From the NCBI GenBank assembly GCA_905142475.1, contig LR990730.1, positions 4,154,001 through 4,218,000 of the forward strand: DNA of 64,000 nucleotides, read 5' to 3'. The notes beneath the pieces were generated by a model, which worked only from the letters and a program-made list of their open reading frames with translations, was not told the DNA's origin and did no database searches. Of the stretch, positions 36,049-44,234 are shown in pieces (within the stretch, counting starts at the first letter, position 1; every line of letters begins with the position of its first letter). Position numbers and translations under genes: made by a program. Origin of the DNA: Xanthomonas hydrangeae (lineage in GTDB: Bacteria; Pseudomonadota; Gammaproteobacteria; Xanthomonadales; Xanthomonadaceae).

Positions 36049-36945
36049 TCATGCCGCGTTCGCGGTGCGCGCGAGCAACTCTGCCGAGCGCAGCGCGCCG
36101 GCGGCTTCTTCGCCAGGCTCGTACAGCACCACGGTCATCGCGGTGGTGGTCATCAGGTAGTAGTTCTGATGCAGCTTGCGGATCGGCCCGTCCAGAGCAC
36201 CGCGCATCGCCAGCCACATGATCTGCTCCACGCTCTCGGCGCCGCCCAGGCGCACGTAATCGGTGTGGGTCAACTCGGTCAGCGTTTGCGGCGCATGCTG
36301 GAAGCGATCCAGAAATTCCATGTCCCACTCGGTGTTGTTGAAGCCGGTGCGTTCGCCATGGATCTGGTGCGAGAGCCCGCCAGTGCCCACCACCACCACC
36401 TTGAGATCTTGCGGATAGGATTCGATCGCGCGGCGCACGGCCTGACCCAGGCGGTAGCAGCGGCGCGCGGTCGGCAGCGGGTACTGCAGCACGTTGATGG
36501 CGATCGGCACCACCGTGCCCGGCCAGTCCGGCACGTGCGGCCACAGCAGCGGCAATGGCGCCGCGCAGCCGTGGTCGATGGGCTTGTCCTGGAACACGGT
36601 CAGGTCGAATTCGTCGTTGACCAGGCATTCGGCGATATGCGCCTGCAGCTGCACATCGCCGCGGATCGGCGGCAGATTGCGCAGCCCCGCACCTTCGTCG
36701 GCGACCGGAAAGCGCTCGCCGATGCCCAGTGCGAAGGTCGGGTACAGATCGAAGAAGAAGGTCGTGCAATGGTCGTTGTAGAAGAACACCAGCACGTCGG
36801 CCTGTTGTTCGGCCAACCAGGCGGCCACCGGTGTGTAACCGTCGAACAGCGGCTTCCAGAGCGGATCCTGCTGCTTGCCCTTGTCGTAGGCCACCCCGAT
36901 GGTGGGAACGTGCGAGGTCCCGATGCCGCCGATGATGCTTGCCAT
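36049..36945 (-). CDS. ligB: Protocatechuate 4,5-dioxygenase (or gallate dioxygenase) beta subunit
   Basis: 298 residues, class III extradiol dioxygenase catalytic subunit. Iron ligands are His12 (GGIGTSHVPT), His59 (FFYNDHCTTFF) and a Glu near ~240 (GGAESVEQIMW). The catalytic His is in VVGTGGLSHQIHG. Length and motifs match LigB. It is divergent from the GntR gene, and the shared intergenic region holds a perfect 10-bp inverted repeat. No genes for the next steps (CHMS dehydrogenase, PDC hydrolase, hydratase, aldolase) are in the window. Confidence 0.92.
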   Translation of the reverse strand: MASIIGGIGTSHVPTIGVAYDKGKQQDPLWKPLFDGYTPVAAWLAEQQADVLVFFYNDHCTTFFFDLYPTFALGIGERFPVADEGAGLRNLPPIRGDVQLQAHIAECLVNDEFDLTVFQDKPIDHGCAAPLPLLWPHVPDWPGTVVPIAINVLQYPLPTARRCYRLGQAVRRAIESYPQDLKVVVVGTGGLSHQIHGERTGFNNTEWDMEFLDRFQHAPQTLTELTHTDYVRLGGAESVEQIMWLAMRGALDGPIRKLHQNYYLMTTTAMTVVLYEPGEEAAGALRSAELLARTANAA

Positions 36946-37023
36946 GTTGCACTCCTGCGACGCGGGCCGGCCGCTTCTGGGGCCAAACGCGCGTCATTGG
37001 TTGAGTCGGGATCAGCGACGCAA

Positions 37024-37084
37024 TGGATCCCAAAGAAGGAAGGCCAACGACTCCGGACCGCCAAAACGGTATCCTTGGGATCCA
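37024..37084. promoter_or_regulatory. Inverted repeat between ligB and the GntR gene
   Basis: TGGATCCCAA (37024-37033) and TTGGGATCCA (37075-37084) are exact reverse complements 51 bp apart, in the only gap shared by ligB and the divergent FCD-type GntR regulator. Each arm contains GGATCC, itself a palindrome. A two-site operator for the GntR protein is a reasonable inference. A -10-like TATACA lies at 37119-37124. Confidence 0.6.
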
Positions 37085-37180
37085 AATTGCCATCAAGCGT
37101 TCTCATCCGCAAGGTTTTTATACAAGTAATTGCAAGTTTCCCCGCTCGAAGGAACGTGCGCTGCGGTACGGCGCGAGAGA

Positions 37181-37855
37181 ATGGAGCCAATGGCGAACAA
37201 CCACCGATTGCAAGCGGTCCAGCAACTACGCGAATTGATCCTGTGCGGCACCTTCGCCCCGGGCGAACGCATCACCGAAGCGGCCCTGGCCGAGCGTCTG
37301 GCCATTTCCCGCACCCCCATCCGGCAGGCATTGCCGGCGCTGTGCCAGGAAGGCCTGTTGGTACAGACGGGCAACCGCGGTTATGCGGTGCGGCGTTTCA
37401 GCCAGCAGGAGAGCCTGGACGCGCTGGCGGTGCGTGCCTTGATGGAGGGCATGGCCGCACGCGCCGTGGCCGAACAAGGCGCCTCTGCCGCCCTGCTCGC
37501 CGCCTTGCACGCCTGCCTGGACGAGGGTGACCGCATCCTGGCCAAGCGCACCCTGGATGCCAGCGACGAGCTGGCCTACGGCGACATGAACGCGCGGTTC
37601 CACCGCATGATCGTGATGGCGGCCAACAAGCCGATCCTCACCGAAACCGTGGACCGCTGCACCGTGGTGCCGTTTGTCAGTCCAGTCAACGTGGTGTTCG
37701 GCCAACGCTCGGCCACGCTGGCCTACGACGATCTGTATTACGGGCATCGGCAACATGGGGCGATCGTGTCGGCCATCGAGCAACGCGACGGCGCACGCGC
37801 CGAACTGTTGTTCCGCGAGCATGCCAACACGCAGCGGCACAGCATGGGGATGTAA
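37181..37855 (+). CDS. GntR family regulator, FCD subfamily
   Basis: 224 residues. Winged helix at the N terminus: LQAVQQLRELILCGTFAPGERITEAALAERLAISRTPIRQAL (~9-50), typical GntR. The all-helical FCD ligand domain follows, with metal-site residues likely in DMNARFHRMI and the histidines HRQHGAIVSAIEQRD. FCD regulators answer small carboxylic acids. Its divergent position suggests control of ligB-ligA by protocatechuate, vanillate or a cleavage product. ATG 37181 or ATG 37190 are both possible. Confidence 0.85.
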   Translation: MEPMANNHRLQAVQQLRELILCGTFAPGERITEAALAERLAISRTPIRQALPALCQEGLLVQTGNRGYAVRRFSQQESLDALAVRALMEGMAARAVAEQGASAALLAALHACLDEGDRILAKRTLDASDELAYGDMNARFHRMIVMAANKPILTETVDRCTVVPFVSPVNVVFGQRSATLAYDDLYYGHRQHGAIVSAIEQRDGARAELLFREHANTQRHSMGM

Positions 37856-37985
37856 CTCTGCGGCTCGGTTGCGTTTTCAGCGCGGCCAAACCGCCAAGGC
37901 AGCCGAGGTCAGCACTCACGCGCATCTGCTCCCTTTCGTTGCGCAAGCTTGCAGTGCGAGTCACGTCACCCCCGCGCTCCACGTC

Positions 37986-38018
37986 ACGTGCATGCCGGCT
38001 TTGCGCCCGCATGCACGT
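37986..38018. terminator. Bidirectional hairpin between convergent genes
   Basis: Perfect 10-bp stem ACGTGCATGC / GCATGCACGT with a 13-nt loop, between the GntR gene and the outer-membrane protein gene. There is no T-run on either strand. Confidence 0.5.
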
Positions 38019-38030
38019 CGTTGGACGGCA

Positions 38031-39059
38031 CTACAACGAATGCACGTACATCAGGTTCACGCTGTTGCCGGCGACCGAATTCTCCACGTCCAGCGGGATG
38101 TAAAGATTGAGGTTGAACAGGTTCTTTGCATCCACGCGCCATGACAGCCCGGGCCCCAGATACAGCTGCATGCGCTTGCTGTCCGCCACGCGCGCGCCAT
38201 TGGTCCGGTTGTCTTTGAGCTGCTGCAGGAAATAGCCGTTCACACCCACGCGCAGTTGCTCGCTCACTTTCACCGAGCTGGCAAAGTTGACCCAGACCGC
38301 GTCGCCGGCCTGGCCATTGCGAAACCGAAAGCCCGGGATCGGCGGCACGCCACCGGCACGGTCGGTACGGAAATTGTAGAGATAGTTGATGCGCGCACTG
38401 ATTTCCCAGTTGTCGGTGGGCTGCACGGTGAATGCCCAGTGCGGTGCGATCGACCAAAAGCCGGTGCCCTGGTTGATGGCAATGTCGCGATCGAACTTGC
38501 CGACCGGTGCGAACAGATCCAGCGCAAAGCGCTGAAAGAAGAACACACGCCCATCCCGCATGACCGGCGGCATCTGCAGCGCCGGACCGAACGAGATATC
38601 GCCCATGCCAAACCCATTGCTGCTCAATCGCACCGGGCTGTCGGCTGCGAACGAGGTGTCGTAGTTCACCAGCGGGATGATGGTGTTGAAACTCAGCGAA
38701 CCGCGTCCCAGCGAATACGGCGTCACGTAGATCAACTGGGTCAGTAAGGCGCTGACCCCGACCTGCGGGTCGCGAAACGCAGGCGAGTTATCCCCGCGCG
38801 CATTCTTGATCGTGTTCAAGTCGTAGTAACGCAGGTATTCCAGCACCGTCCAGCCCGGCGTGGTGGAGCCGAAGCCATCCATGAAACTGGTGCCGCCCAG
38901 GTTGATGCCCTGCGGCATGGCCACTGTGTCGGGCGCTGCCTGCGCGAGGACGACCGCCGGTGCCAGCGTGCCAAGCAAGAGGGCCAGCCTGCCCGCATGC
39001 TGGCGGCGTGACCGGGACGATGAAGGACGACGACCAACAGACAAGCGTGCGCGTTCCAC
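38031..39059 (-). CDS. Outer-membrane MetA-pathway-of-phenol-degradation family protein
   Basis: 342 residues from a GTG at 39059 (GGAG 9 nt upstream). N-terminal basic stretch, then signal peptide RLALLLGTLAPAVVLAQ. The mature part is beta-rich with alternating aromatic residues (WEISARINYLYNF, VNFASSVKVSEQLRVGVNGYF, LYLGPGLSW) as in outer-membrane barrels. It belongs to the SphA/COG4313-type family found in phenol and other aromatic degradation clusters, probably mediating substrate entry. Position next to ligBA supports uptake of aromatic acids. Function inferred. Confidence 0.78.
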   Translation of the reverse strand: MERARLSVGRRPSSSRSRRQHAGRLALLLGTLAPAVVLAQAAPDTVAMPQGINLGGTSFMDGFGSTTPGWTVLEYLRYYDLNTIKNARGDNSPAFRDPQVGVSALLTQLIYVTPYSLGRGSLSFNTIIPLVNYDTSFAADSPVRLSSNGFGMGDISFGPALQMPPVMRDGRVFFFQRFALDLFAPVGKFDRDIAINQGTGFWSIAPHWAFTVQPTDNWEISARINYLYNFRTDRAGGVPPIPGFRFRNGQAGDAVWVNFASSVKVSEQLRVGVNGYFLQQLKDNRTNGARVADSKRMQLYLGPGLSWRVDAKNLFNLNLYIPLDVENSVAGNSVNLMYVHSL

Positions 39060-39174
39060 TAGGCGATTCTCCGATAAGGATGGGCGATTGAGGCAACGCG
39101 ACAGGGGGGGAGGAGCAGTGGTGCAATGCCACCCGGGTTCGCCGGGGGCACCGTTGAACAGCGGTGGTGGGTGT

Positions 39175-39606
39175 CTAGTGCGCTTCCACGCGCACCAGCA
39201 ATGCGCCGAGGCGTTGTTTGAACAGCCAGTGGTCGTCCTGGCGCACCAGCACATCGTCGAACGTGCCAATCAATGCCGGCGCCTGTGCGGTCCACGGCGG
39301 CGGCGCGGTGGCCTGTGGTGCGCTGTACAGCACCACGTAGCTGTGTGCATGGGCCAATGCGTCCGAGTGCACGCTGATCAGGGTATTGAGCATGAGATGG
39401 CAGGTACTGCGCGGCGCCCGTACACGGAATGCCTCGCGGATCGCCTCGCGCCCATGCACGGGCGCATCTGGTGCGCTAGGCCTTGCAAAGACGCCATCTG
39501 CGGTGAACAACGCAGCCAGCGCGTCATGTTCATGGCGATCGTTGTGCAAGGCGAACCGGCGGATCAGCTGTTCGCAAGCAACGATGATCGAAGCGTCTGG
39601 GGACAC
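39175..39606 (-). CDS. NTF2/SnoaL-like protein
   Basis: 143 residues from a GTG at 39606. The fold is recognised by SIIVACEQLIRRFALHNDRH, DALAALFTADGVFARPSAP, GREAIREAF and the final strands DDVLVRQDDHWLFKQRLGALL. There is no signal peptide. Such small proteins occur as hydratases, isomerases or the beta subunit-like partners in aromatic pathways. Here it sits between an outer-membrane protein and an alpha/beta hydrolase of the aromatic island. Specific role unknown. Confidence 0.75.
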   Translation of the reverse strand: MSPDASIIVACEQLIRRFALHNDRHEHDALAALFTADGVFARPSAPDAPVHGREAIREAFRVRAPRSTCHLMLNTLISVHSDALAHAHSYVVLYSAPQATAPPPWTAQAPALIGTFDDVLVRQDDHWLFKQRLGALLVRVEAH

Positions 39607-39720
39607 GCGGTGGCCTCACTGGCAATGGGTGATACGAGAAAAAAAGTGGCGGGCGACGCTGACGTCAGCCAACGTGCATTCGCGCGCCGATGGGTGTGAC
39701 GCCGCACGGGGAGACGGTGG

Positions 39721-40440
39721 TCATGCAGCCAGCCAATCGCGCAGCGCGGCACTGACTGCAGCAGGCGCTTCCACCGGCGTCATATGCCCGCTGTGCTCGA
39801 ACACCACCAACTGCGCGTGCGGGATCTGCCGCGCCATGTCCTGATGACGTTCCAGCGGACTCCAGCTGTCTTGCCGGCCAACGCCAAGCAGCGTCGGGCA
39901 ATGCACCTGCGCCAGCACGGGCGCGGCATCGGGCCGATGCAGTAGCGCGGTCACCTGGGCGGCATAGCTCTGCGGGGTCTGCCGCATGACCATGGCGACC
40001 AGTGCCTGCATCAGTTCGGCGTCGTCGTGGCGGTCGGGGTGCAGCATCGGCGGCAACCACTGGCGGGCCAGCGCCTGCATGCCGTCACGGCGCGCAAGCT
40101 CCACGAGCGCACCGCGCTGCGCATGCTCCTGCGCATGCGCCGGATGCACGCCGGTGTCCAGCAGCGCCAGACGCTGCACGCGCTCCGGTGCCTGCCGCAC
40201 GATCTCCAGCGCCACCCGGCCGCCCATCGAATGACCGGCCAGCGCAAACTGGTCAGGCGCCGCGGCCAATGCCTGTGCAGCCATCTGCTGCACGCTGTCG
40301 ATGCCCGGGAAATCGAGCACGCGCACCTCGGCGATGTCCGCCAGCGCCGCACGTTGCGCGTCCCAGATGCTGGCGTCACACAGCAGCCCGCTCAGCAGGA
40401 GCAGCGGCGGGGTGAGTCGTGCGGAAACGGCGGAGGTCAT
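39721..40440 (-). CDS. Alpha/beta hydrolase
   Basis: 239 residues. Catalytic Ser is in LAGHSMGGRVALE (~67-79), acid in GRQDSWSP, His in EHSGHMTPVEAP. Oxyanion region LLSGLLCDASIWD is near the N terminus. The type resembles 3-oxoadipate enol-lactone hydrolase (PcaD-like) and related esterases; the substrate is not determinable. It is the last gene of the minus-strand group of the aromatic island and may hydrolyse an aromatic ester that feeds the pathway. Confidence 0.82.
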   Translation of the reverse strand: MTSAVSARLTPPLLLLSGLLCDASIWDAQRAALADIAEVRVLDFPGIDSVQQMAAQALAAAPDQFALAGHSMGGRVALEIVRQAPERVQRLALLDTGVHPAHAQEHAQRGALVELARRDGMQALARQWLPPMLHPDRHDDAELMQALVAMVMRQTPQSYAAQVTALLHRPDAAPVLAQVHCPTLLGVGRQDSWSPLERHQDMARQIPHAQLVVFEHSGHMTPVEAPAAVSAALRDWLAA

Positions 40441-40542
40441 GGCCCGACTGTAGCCAGCCCGGGCGCGTCCGTCGTATGGAAACTACGGCCTTCGCTATTA
40501 ACGCTGGAACATATCGGCCAGCAGACCGTCAGCGCGGTGCGC

Positions 40543-41724
40543 TCACGCGTTGCCGGACGCGCGCTTCCACAGCAGGTCCACCAACGGCGGGAGCTTGCCC
40601 GCCGCCCCCAGCACCGCGCCACGCAGCAGGGTCAGATGCATCTCGTCGTTGGAGAACACCGTGTTGATCGCGTCGAAGCCGTACGCGGCAACGGTGTTTT
40701 CGCTGCGCCGCGTGCGTGCCCAGCGCTGCAGGCGATGTGGGGCGGCCCAGTCGACACGCTTTGCAAGCGCGTTGCGCACCTCATCGCGCAACGCCGCCAC
40801 ATCGCGCAGGCCCAGGTTGACGCCCTGCCCGGCCAGCGGATGCACCACGTGTGCGGCGTCGCCCAGGGTCAGCACGCGGCCACTGACGTATTGCTCCACC
40901 AACTGCCGCTGCAGCGGAAATGCCGCGCGCGCAGACACCGCGCGCACGTCGCCCAGTCGCGCGGCAAAGGCCTGGGTCAACTCGCGCGCGAAGTCGGCAT
41001 CGTCGAGCGCCAATACGCGCTCGGCTTCGGCATCCGGCAAGGTCCACACGATCGAACTGCGGCCATCGGCGAACGGCAGAAATGCCAGCGGGCCGGTGGT
41101 CAAAAAGCGCTGCCATGCGGTGGATTGATGCGGCTGATCGGTCTCCACGAACGCCACCACGCCTCGCTGTGCATAGGCATGCCGCGCCACCGGCAGGCCG
41201 GTCAACTCGCGCAACGTGGATGCCGCGCCATCGGCGGCAATCGCAATCGCCGCCTCCAGCCGGCTGCCGTCATCCAGGCGCAGGCGCACGCTGCTTGCGT
41301 CCTGCTCCAGCTCGGTCACGCGCGCCGGGCAATGCACTGCGATGCCTGCGGCATGCACGGCGGCCCACAGGCGATCGACCAGCAACGCGTGTTCGACGAT
41401 CCAGCCAAGTTGTTCGCGGCCCAGCGTGTCGGCATCGAAACTCAATTCGCCGCCACCGCCTGCGTCCCAGACCCGCATGCGCCGGTACGGCTGCACACGT
41501 GCGGCGCGCACGGCCTTCCACACGCCCAGGCTCTCCAGCAGCGCGGCATTGTCAGCGGCGAAGGCGTACACGCGCAGATCGGGTTGCTCTGCGCGCCACC
41601 GCGCGGGCTCACGGCCTTCGACTAAAGCGACGCTCAAGCCCGCATCGGCCAGGGCCAGCGCGCAGGCGACACCGACCACACCACCGCCGACGATCAATGC
41701 ATCGCGAGTGCCGCGGCGGCTCAT
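40543..41724 (-). CDS. Ubiquinone-biosynthesis-type FAD hydroxylase (UbiI/VisC-like)
   Basis: 393 residues, aromatic-ring hydroxylase of the UbiH/Coq6 family. FAD dinucleotide site ALIVGGGVVGVACALALADAG (as GGGVVGVACA at ~13-22), DG motif ADGAASTLREL, and second FAD motif GRVLTLGDAAHVVHPLAGQG. The ATG overlaps the stop of the upstream paralogue (ATGA). As with ubiH-visC in E. coli, the pair likely performs two ring hydroxylations of ubiquinone synthesis. Which ring position is modified cannot be told here. Confidence 0.85.
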   Translation of the reverse strand: MSRRGTRDALIVGGGVVGVACALALADAGLSVALVEGREPARWRAEQPDLRVYAFAADNAALLESLGVWKAVRAARVQPYRRMRVWDAGGGGELSFDADTLGREQLGWIVEHALLVDRLWAAVHAAGIAVHCPARVTELEQDASSVRLRLDDGSRLEAAIAIAADGAASTLRELTGLPVARHAYAQRGVVAFVETDQPHQSTAWQRFLTTGPLAFLPFADGRSSIVWTLPDAEAERVLALDDADFARELTQAFAARLGDVRAVSARAAFPLQRQLVEQYVSGRVLTLGDAAHVVHPLAGQGVNLGLRDVAALRDEVRNALAKRVDWAAPHRLQRWARTRRSENTVAAYGFDAINTVFSNDEMHLTLLRGAVLGAAGKLPPLVDLLWKRASGNA

Positions 41725-42929
41725 GCAATCCCCCGGCACAGCTGCGGCACATCGCCACGGAATCCCATTGCCCCGCCGACCAGCATCGATTGCAGCGGCG
41801 CTGCCTGCGAGGTGGCCAGCAGCCCGAGACTGCGCAACGGCCGCAGCAACGGTGCCGGATTGCCGGTGAGCCGTGCCAATCCGCTGGAAAACCCGATGGT
41901 CTGTTCGCGGTCCACGCGCCGACGCGCCAGATACTCGTTCAACAGCGCGCCGGCACCGGCATCGCTGCGATCGTGTTCGATCAATTCGGCCAGCGTCAGC
42001 GCATCGCGCAAGCCGAGGTTGAAGCCTTGCGCGCCGATCGGATGCAGCGTCTGCGCCGCATTGCCGATCAGCACCACACGTTCGGCCACCAGATTGGTGG
42101 CCAGCACCTGCACCAATGGATACGCGCTGCGCTCGCCGCTGGCGACAAAACGCCCGGCGCGCCAGCCGGCTGCGCGCTGCAGGCGGGCCAGCCAGCCTGC
42201 CTCGTCGAGCGCAGCCACTGCCTCGGCGTCGGCACGCGCCACGCAATGGATGGCACCGTAATGTCGGTCGCCGCGCGGCAGTAATGCGGTTGGCCCGTGC
42301 TCGCCGAAGCGCTCCCACGCGGTGCCATCCGGCGGCTTGGATGCGCGCACCCGCGCGACGAACAGGGTCTGGAAAAAGTCGTATGCCTCGCTGCCGATAT
42401 GCAGCAGCTCGCGCACTGCGCTGTGGCTGCCGTCGGCGCCGACCACCAGCCTGGCCCGCACAAGCTGCTCGCCTTCATCGGTGGAAAGGCGCAGTGCGCG
42501 CAGGCCGTCCTGCACCGGTTCGACCCCGATGCAACGCGCCGGGCGATAACGGCGTAGATGGGTCAGTTCGTCCAGCCGTGCCTGCAAGGCCTCGCCGAAG
42601 TCGCGCGCCACCACCACCTGGCCGAAGCTGTCGCGCCCGTAGTCCGCGGCGTCCAGCTGCACCCGGCCAAAGTCGCCTGCGCGGCTGACATGGATGCGCC
42701 GGATCGGCCCCGGCGGGCTGCGCAGCTTGGTCATCACCCCAAGTACACCAAGCGCGTTGACGGTGGCGGCGGCAAAACTGAGGTTACGTTGATCGAACAC
42801 CGCTGGCGGGGTGCCGGCCGGGGTGGCTTCCACCAGCCCGACATCCAGGCCGATGCGGTCCAGCGCGATCGCCAGGCTGGAGCCGACCAGGCCGCCGCCA
42901 ACGATCAGAACGTCATGTAGGTGTGTCAT
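41721..42929 (-). CDS. ubiH: 2-Octaprenyl-6-methoxyphenol hydroxylase-type FAD enzyme
   Basis: 402 residues. FAD site VLIVGGGLVGSSLAIALD (~7-24), ADGSHSAVREL (DG motif) and VVLIGNAAQTLHPIGAQGFN. UbiH/UbiF/Coq6 family. ATG 42929 is preferred to a GTG two codons upstream. It is the first gene of a two-gene unit with the next hydroxylase, whose ATG overlaps its stop. The symbol reflects the E. coli ubiH-visC order; assignment between UbiH and UbiF is not certain. Confidence 0.82.
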   Translation of the reverse strand: MTHLHDVLIVGGGLVGSSLAIALDRIGLDVGLVEATPAGTPPAVFDQRNLSFAAATVNALGVLGVMTKLRSPPGPIRRIHVSRAGDFGRVQLDAADYGRDSFGQVVVARDFGEALQARLDELTHLRRYRPARCIGVEPVQDGLRALRLSTDEGEQLVRARLVVGADGSHSAVRELLHIGSEAYDFFQTLFVARVRASKPPDGTAWERFGEHGPTALLPRGDRHYGAIHCVARADAEAVAALDEAGWLARLQRAAGWRAGRFVASGERSAYPLVQVLATNLVAERVVLIGNAAQTLHPIGAQGFNLGLRDALTLAELIEHDRSDAGAGALLNEYLARRRVDREQTIGFSSGLARLTGNPAPLLRPLRSLGLLATSQAAPLQSMLVGGAMGFRGDVPQLCRGIA

Positions 42930-43058
42930 CCCCACATGATAAGCCTTCGCCCATGGCGTGTTGGCGTGATCGGGTGGGACAGCTTGACGCGCCAGGCGCG
43001 CGTGGCGTGGCGGGTTCCACGCTACACTCCCGAGCCTGTGATCCGGCTACCTTCGCGC

Positions 43059-43637
43059 ATGACTCCTCGCTCGCACGACACCCTGATTTTGAGCCTGCTC
43101 GCCATTGCGATGGCGGCCACGCGGATCAATCACTTCGCGCCGGTCCCGGACGCTTCATGGGCGGTGTTCTTCATTGGCGGATTCCATCTGGCTGCGCGCA
43201 GCAAACTGGCATTCCCGCTGCTGATGCTGCTGGCGGTGGCAGTGGACTGGCTGGTGATCACCAACCAGGGCCTGAGCTTCTGGCAGCATTACTGCGTGTC
43301 GCCCGCTTACTGGTGCCTGATCCCGGCGTACTTCGCGCTGTGGGCCGGTGGTGTCTGGCTGCGCCGGCATTACCACGGCGCCGACTGGAGCGCGCTGGCC
43401 AGACTGGTGCCTGCACTGCTGATCGCCGTGGCGCTATGCCAGCTGATCGCCCAGGGCAGCTTCTACTGGATCAGCGCCAGCGTGGCCGAGCCGACCGTCG
43501 CCGGCTGGTTCAAGAACTACACCGACTGGCTGGGTCCTTACCTGCGCAGCGCCACGCTCTACGTTGCGGCGGCCGCAATGATCCAGGTTGCCGCCGAGCG
43601 CCTGACCAGCGCGCACGGCCAGACCCAGGCTGGCTGA
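43059..43637 (+). CDS. Integral membrane protein (DUF6580-like)
   Basis: 192 residues with about five or six hydrophobic segments: LILSLLAIAMAATRINHF, SWAVFFIGGFHLAARS, FPLLMLLAVAVDWLVI, CLIPAYFALWAGGVWL, LVPALLIAVALCQLIA, YLRSATLYVAAAAMI. The small S-component-like layout with RINHFAPVPDASWAVF resembles DUF6580 proteins, some of which are annotated as putative transport proteins. It ends 1 bp before the start of the cobalamin adenosyltransferase gene, so the two are almost surely co-translated. Substrate unknown; a corrinoid or cobalt link is an inference. Confidence 0.8.
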   Translation: MTPRSHDTLILSLLAIAMAATRINHFAPVPDASWAVFFIGGFHLAARSKLAFPLLMLLAVAVDWLVITNQGLSFWQHYCVSPAYWCLIPAYFALWAGGVWLRRHYHGADWSALARLVPALLIAVALCQLIAQGSFYWISASVAEPTVAGWFKNYTDWLGPYLRSATLYVAAAAMIQVAAERLTSAHGQTQAG

Positions 43638-43638
43638 G

Positions 43639-44196
43639 ATGGGCAACCGGCTCTCACGCATCTATACGCGCACCGGCGACGACGGCAGCACCGGCCTGGG
43701 CGACGGCAGCCGCACCGGCAAGGACGCGCTGCGCGTCACTGCCTACGGCACCGTGGACGAAGCCAGTTCGACCATCGGCGTATTGCTGGCCGCCCCGGGC
43801 GTGCCGGAGCCGATCGCCGAGCTGCTGACGACCATCCAGCACCAGATGTTCGATCTGGGCGGCGAGCTGTGCATCCCCGGGCATGCAGCGATCGACGCCG
43901 CCGATATCGAGGCGCTGGAGCGTCAGCTCGACCACTTCAACGGCACGCTTCCCCCGCTGCAGGAATTCATCCTGCCGGCAGGCGGCGAAGCGGCCGCGCG
44001 CTGCCATCTGGCCCGTACCATCGTGCGCCGGGCCGAGCGCGAGACCGTTGCGCTGTCGCGTCAGGAGGAAGTGCGCAGCGAGGCGATCGGCTATTTGAAC
44101 CGCCTGTCCGACCTGCTGTTCGTACTCGCCCGCGTGCTTGCGCGTGCCGATGGCCAGCAGGAAGTGCTGTGGCGGCACGACCGCCGACGCGGCTGA
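43639..44196 (+). CDS. pduO: ATP:cob(I)alamin adenosyltransferase, PduO type
   Basis: 185 residues. The ATP motif YTRTGDDGSTGLGDGSRTGKD (first 10 residues YTRTGDDGST) is at the N terminus, then VDEASSTIG, the helical bundle and RTIVRRAERETVALS with the conserved arginines, and YLNRLSDLLFVLARVLA at the C terminus. It converts cob(I)alamin to adenosylcobalamin. A membrane protein gene precedes it by 1 bp, and the HDAC-like gene follows. Confidence 0.93.
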   Translation: MGNRLSRIYTRTGDDGSTGLGDGSRTGKDALRVTAYGTVDEASSTIGVLLAAPGVPEPIAELLTTIQHQMFDLGGELCIPGHAAIDAADIEALERQLDHFNGTLPPLQEFILPAGGEAAARCHLARTIVRRAERETVALSRQEEVRSEAIGYLNRLSDLLFVLARVLARADGQQEVLWRHDRRRG

Positions 44197-44222
44197 GCAT
44201 GCACATGGCACGGCGGACAGGC

Positions 44223-44228
44223 TAGATT
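44223..44228 (+). promoter_or_regulatory. -10 hexamer placed for a leaderless transcript
   Basis: TAGATT ends exactly 6 nt before the ATG at 44235. With the usual 6-7 nt from -10 to +1, transcription would start at or next to the A of the ATG. No Shine-Dalgarno sequence is present. Confidence 0.5.
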
Positions 44229-44234
44229 TGCCCC

